Shown here one piece after another: positions 5,669 to 6,361 of a stretch of DNA of 6,361 nt. The DNA comes from Alcaligenaceae bacterium (GTDB lineage Bacteria; Pseudomonadota; Gammaproteobacteria; Burkholderiales; Burkholderiaceae_B): the NCBI GenBank assembly GCA_012512545.1, contig JAAZDZ010000046.1, forward strand, positions 1 to 6,361. The letters run 5' to 3'. Made by a program: the position numbers and the translations under genes. The first letter of the stretch is position 1, and every line of letters starts with the position of its first letter. The notes below the pieces were generated by a model, which was not told where the DNA came from, ran no database searches, and saw only the letters and a program-made list of their open reading frames with translations.

Positions 5669-6361
5669 TCAGGCGTGCTCGACGGTGCTGATGAGGCGTT
5701 TGGGCGGGAACACCAGAGAAAATGTGCTGCCCGAACCATAGCGGCTCTGGATGCGCAGTTCGGCGTCGTGGCGCATGGCAACATGCTTGGTGATGGCCAG
5801 GCCCAGGCCGGTGCCGCCTGTGGCGCGTGAACGGCCCCGGTCTGCACGGTAGAAGCGTTCTGTCAGGCGCGGCAGGTCTTGTGCAGCGATGCCGATGCCG
5901 GTGTCTTGCACGGAATACACAGCGTTGCCGTCTTCGTCGCGATACCAGCTCACGGTAATCGTGCCGTCTTGAGGGGTGTAACGCACGGCGTTGGTGATCA
6001 GGTTGGAAATGGCGGACACCAGTTCGGTATCGACGCCTTCGATTTGCAGGGTTTCGTCGCAGTGCTCCACGAAAACGTGCTGCCCGCGCGACAGCAGGCG
6101 GCCCTGCTGCATGGCCTTTTGAACCAGAGCGCTGATATCAACGGGCTCTGCGTCTGCCAGGGGGGACGATTCCAGAGTGGAAAGCGTAAGCAGATCGGAA
6201 ACGATGGCTTCCATGCGGGTCGCCTGTTCCTGCATCAGCCCCACATACCGCAGGCGCTGTTCGGAAGACAGGGAATCGGGCGGCATGTCCTGCAGGGTTT
6301 CCAGAAAGCCTGTCAGCACGGTAAGCGGGGTGCGCAATTCGTGCGATACGTTGGCGACGAA
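5669..6361 (-). CDS. phoR: Phosphate-regulon sensor histidine kinase PhoR, C-terminal kinase core (5' end outside window)
   Basis: The frame is open from the right edge to TGA at 5669, giving the last 230 residues; numbering below is within the fragment. It opens at the H-box FVANVSHELRTPLT, with H7 the autophosphorylated histidine in the DHp helix. The ATP-binding domain follows: N-box SNLITNAVRYTP (119-130), G1 DTGIGI (153-158), F-box ERFYRAD (168-174), and G2 GTGLGLAI (183-190). All catalytic motifs are intact. The segment after the H-box, TVLTGFLETL, resembles proteobacterial PhoR (TVLxGxLExx) more than EnvZ- or QseC-type kinases, so PhoR is preferred over an unnamed kinase. The missing N-terminus should hold the membrane segments and a PAS domain. 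PhoR phosphorylates PhoB when phosphate is low and dephosphorylates it when phosphate is ample; phoB is expected upstream, beyond the right edge. No convincing terminator follows the gene: the CCCG/CGGG stem just after the stop has four pairs and no T-run. Confidence 0.9.
   Translation of the reverse strand, partial: FVANVSHELRTPLTVLTGFLETLQDMPPDSLSSEQRLRYVGLMQEQATRMEAIVSDLLTLSTLESSPLADAEPVDISALVQKAMQQGRLLSRGQHVFVEHCDETLQIEGVDTELVSAISNLITNAVRYTPQDGTITVSWYRDEDGNAVYSVQDTGIGIAAQDLPRLTERFYRADRGRSRATGGTGLGLAITKHVAMRHDAELRIQSRYGSGSTFSLVFPPKRLISTVEHA

Noticed and set aside
4854..5741. 295-codon plus-strand frame opposite pxpB
   Set aside because: It is antisense to a complete KipI-family protein and shows no family signal of its own.
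1..6361. Search by eye for insertion sequences, attachment sites, CRISPR repeats, tRNA genes and toxin-antitoxin pairs
   Set aside because: No direct repeats, terminal inverted repeats, transposase motifs, cloverleaf or small gene pairs were seen; nearly all sequence is covered by six conserved genes.

Overview
The window is GC-rich (around 60% by eye), tightly packed chromosomal DNA. Its proteins look betaproteobacterial, most likely Burkholderiales and probably the Bordetella/Achromobacter/Alcaligenaceae side. This rests on the N-terminal domain of the large FAD oxidase, the 502-residue two-ACT threonine deaminase, and the PhoR sequence, all judged from memory of these families without a database search. 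I see no mobile element, tRNA, rRNA, CRISPR array or phage remnant. It reads as core metabolism and housekeeping.

Layout from left to right. (1) The first 542 codons of a very large FAD-binding, D-lactate-dehydrogenase-like oxidoreductase, minus strand, running off the left edge. (2) A 75-bp gap with a clean 7-bp inverted repeat about 30 nt upstream of that gene. (3) A YqaA/DedA-type (VTT domain) inner-membrane protein, minus strand. (4) A 104-bp divergent intergenic region. (5) ilvA, biosynthetic threonine ammonia-lyase, the only plus-strand gene. (6) pxpC and pxpB, minus strand, two subunits of the ATP-dependent 5-oxoprolinase, joined by an ATGA overlap. pxpC converges on ilvA and the two stop codons share four bases. 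(7) A 101-bp gap. (8) The C-terminal kinase core of PhoR, minus strand, cut by the right edge; phoB would be expected beyond that edge.

The genes belong to separate processes: isoleucine synthesis (IlvA), 5-oxoproline salvage to glutamate (PxpB/PxpC), phosphate sensing (PhoR), and respiratory-type oxidation of a 2-hydroxyacid (the FAD oxidase). Only pxpB-pxpC is clearly a functional unit, and its usual partner pxpA is absent from the window. No strong candidate for an undescribed system appears. The points most worth checking are the inverted repeat before the FAD oxidase, the in-frame coding-like extension after the phoR stop, the missing pxpA, and the shared ilvA/pxpC stop. Several long antisense reading frames lie opposite the real genes and are explained by codon bias.
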